Part shown: piece after piece, positions 33,201 to 33,687 of the stretch
Layout: each line of letters opens with the position of its first letter
Position numbering within the stretch: position 1 is the first letter of the stretch
Assembly: GCA_002085445.1 (NCBI GenBank)
Contig: NBMI01000123.1
Span: 1-33,687 of the forward strand
Direction of reading: 5' to 3'
Origin: Candidatus Parabeggiatoa sp. nov. 2
Lineage (GTDB): Bacteria; Pseudomonadota; Gammaproteobacteria; Beggiatoales; Beggiatoaceae
DNA length: 33,687 nucleotides
Position numbers and translations under genes: made by a program
Notes under the pieces: generated by a model
What the model saw: the letters and a program-made list of their open reading frames with translations, nothing else
Database searches by the model: none
Told to the model about the DNA's origin: nothing

Positions 33201-33540
33201 GGCCGGCAATCTGAGGTTACCGGATATGACAGGACTGACGAATAAGTTAGCCAGTGCTAAATCGGGTGTTGTTGTCTATGCAGCCTCGGCCGGCAATCAA
33301 TCATCGGTGGAATACCGCGGTTGGCAAAATGGGGCCTTTACGGAAGCCTTACTGGAAGGCCTCTCAGGGAAAGCGGGCTACGGTGAGATTTCCTTTTTGA
33401 AATTGGGGACTTACTTGGCAGAGAGAGTGCCCGAACTGGTTGAGGAAGTCGCCAAAAAGTATGGCAAACAATTACAACAAACACCCACCTTTGCGACTCC
33501 TCAAGCGATGCCCGCTTTTGCGATTGTGAAAGTGCGTTAA
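30298..33540 (+). CDS. Exported WD40-repeat caspase-like protease (peptidase C14), 1080 aa
   Basis: Residues 1-28 are a signal peptide ending TAATAA, so the protein probably acts in the periplasm or outside. WD40-type beta-propeller repeats run from about 40 to 385 (YLVTGSEDKTVRVWSL, AVAISPDGKTVAAGG) and resume at about 505-645. A linker domain follows. The caspase domain is at about 831-1078: TLYVLAIGVSQYDD, the catalytic His in MIFLAGHGFND (His913) and the catalytic Cys in FFVDTCYSGN (Cys962). Both dyad residues are present, so protease activity is plausible. Related WD40-C14 proteins are numerous in Beggiatoaceae and cyanobacteria; substrates are mostly unknown. Two odd insertions interrupt the propeller: a proline-rich repeat stretch (393-471) and a palindrome-encoded segment (about 586-615). 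Confidence 0.93.
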   Translation: MDFQKTFQTLLYLFGLSLGLVPTAATAATDTPILRIETGMHTAAIPRIDVDAQERYLVTGSEDKTVRVWSLPNGKLLRVLRPPIGEGYEGQIYAVAISPDGKTVAAGGRTGKNNFSVYLFDRATGELRQRLQQPSTIVHLNYSADGRYLVACLWDDGIRIYRRSDYRLHAQDTDYGNISRWAEFDNAGRLVTTSDEGYIRLYNKDFKLLHKRLVPGGKQPVAARFSPDGMKVAVGFGDSTQINVLSSDNLDLLYSPDTQGVDNGNLASVAWSSDGHRLYAGGEYNDKKSRPILRWSQAGRGRYQAWSASDNSVMDIRALQNGKILFAASDPVFGLFNANGEKTLYREAVIADFRDNEKGLLLSKDGRTVQFGFESGGKHPARFSVTERTLSLIPPPLPFLKEKRLPFQKKERTRPFNLPPSPFETGRRPPFQKPERTGPFNLPPSPFNKEEGSPPFKKGKNAVRSFFKGRLNLIAPRTQAPGLNITGWKQDYPKLNGKPLSLRQGERSRSLAIAPDGEHFLLGCDWSLQYFDKQGQPRWKIPVQGVVWAVNIAGNGKVGVAAFGDGTIHWYRLRDGQELLVFFPAKPALLRMIAKRRRSLEEIVSSLPAPDKLFSSSNRWILGTKDGYYDTSVGGEELIGWHLNRGAEKAADFYNAAQFRDIYYRPDVIAKVLETLDVQETVRLANQEKGLLDSKTTLVDILPPVVELLPLDETGNNTFSSSQVQLRYKVRPNSKEPITALTVLLNGRPLPEAYLKGLPKNLDYQADNIYSLTVLLPTEEVTISLLAENRYTTSEPSSLKLHWKEEVAERGRSSGKKRRYSTRRSTALTKTLYVLAIGVSQYDDPSVQDLNYPAKDAKDFVKLLKKQRGKGLYDGIKTRLYSNATFKDILKGLEWIKKQTQRQDTAMIFLAGHGFNDEGGEYYFFPKDGQVKHIFSTALPYFQLKHSMATINGKVLFFVDTCYSGNLTAGNLRLPDMTGLTNKLASAKSGVVVYAASAGNQSSVEYRGWQNGAFTEALLEGLSGKAGYGEISFLKLGTYLAERVPELVEEVAKKYGKQLQQTPTFATPQAMPAFAIVKVR
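31474..31710 (+). repeat. In-frame proline-rich repeat expansion inside the WD40-caspase gene
   Basis: Encodes three diverged copies of a unit like RPFNLPPSPF...PPFQKxER. At DNA level CCTTTCAATCTGCC and CTCCCTTTCAAAAG recur, with purine/pyrimidine-rich complementary stretches typical of dispersed palindromes that were read through in frame. It lies between two propeller repeats. Confidence 0.8.
32084..32112. repeat. 29-bp palindrome inside the WD40-caspase gene
   Basis: GGAGAC-G-ATCTCTT-G-AAGAGAT-A-GTCTCC is perfect apart from the centre and two unpaired positions. It encodes RRRSLEEIVSS in frame, within an insertion between ELLVFFP and NRWILGTKDGYYD that in relatives is only a few residues. 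Confidence 0.85.
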
Positions 33541-33565
33541 GAGCCAAGAGCCAGGGGCGTTGCCC

Positions 33566-33665
33566 CAATGCCATTAAGTTAAGAAATAAACGAGAAAGAG
33601 CCAAAGCTAAAGTCCCCTAAAGGGGACTGGTAAATTCCGGATTTTTTCATAAGCACACGATATGG
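33566..33665 (+). repeat. 100-bp dispersed repeat, copy 2
   Basis: Counterpart of 22610-22709, 26 bp after the WD40-caspase stop codon. It contains AGTCCCCTAAAGGGGACT, a perfect palindrome that may also help end transcription. Confidence 0.9.
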
Positions 33666-33687
33666 CATTGAGTCTTCAGTGCCCTTT

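Noticed and set aside
30298..33540. A link between the WD40-caspase and the type III CRISPR module, as in gRAMP-TPR-CHAT (Craspase) systems
   Set aside because: The caspase is exported (signal peptide), has WD40 rather than TPR repeats, and is over 10 kb away beyond pckA. Such proteins are common in these bacteria without CRISPR, and no gRAMP is present.
1..33687. tRNA, rRNA or a known riboswitch
   Set aside because: No cloverleaf-like sequence with a T-loop, rRNA segment or recognisable riboswitch core was found by eye on either strand.

Overview
The window most likely comes from a large sulfur-oxidising gammaproteobacterium of the Beggiatoaceae (Beggiatoa / Thioploca / Thiomargarita group). 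The clues are long, repeat-filled intergenic regions, arrays of the heptamer TAACTGA (reported as unusually abundant in marine Beggiatoaceae), leucine-rich-repeat, Sel1 and WD40-caspase proteins, and many dispersed palindromes. This is inferred from the sequence alone; there is no rRNA or other taxonomic marker here.

The left 20 kb is dominated by type III CRISPR-Cas genes, best described as subtype III-D-like (Csx10 plus several Csm3-type RAMPs). There are two paralogous modules, both on the minus strand. Module A (about 904-3871) is eroded: it has a cas10 with an intact GGDD motif, a small RAMP whose C-terminus is replaced by a palindromic element, and only the C-terminal piece of a double-RAMP gene. 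Module B (7194-16174) looks complete: cas10, small RAMP, csx10, a fused double RAMP, a Csx19/TIGR03984-like protein and a 734-aa TIGR03986-type RAMP. Its Cas10, however, reads NGDN where GGDD is expected. A decayed four-repeat CRISPR remnant (16893-17112) lies behind module B, and a cas6 (18746-19747, plus strand) follows. No cas1, cas2, HD-nuclease domain or CARF effector was seen. Between the modules is a 430-aa unknown protein, coupled to the tail of a 5'-truncated gene.

The middle (19.8-26.7 kb) holds pckA (ATP-dependent PEP carboxykinase), convergent with cas6 across a perfect hairpin, then repeat-rich DNA with a Sel1-repeat protein, a zeta-toxin-like kinase overlapping a small partner gene, an XRE/HigA-like antitoxin whose toxin partner is a 31-codon remnant, and a coiled-coil gene split by a 259-bp non-autonomous element with a 9-bp target duplication.

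The right end (27.3-33.5 kb, plus strand) carries a secreted ExeM/NucH-type nuclease, a family 6 DNA-deoxyinosine glycosylase and a 1080-aa exported WD40-caspase (peptidase C14) protein with two repeat-derived in-frame insertions. The left edge cuts a leucine-rich-repeat protein gene.

The observation that most deserves follow-up is the pair of type III modules decayed in complementary ways: one has the intact cyclase motif but broken backbone genes, the other has the full backbone but an altered cyclase motif. They share one Cas6 and an almost extinct array.
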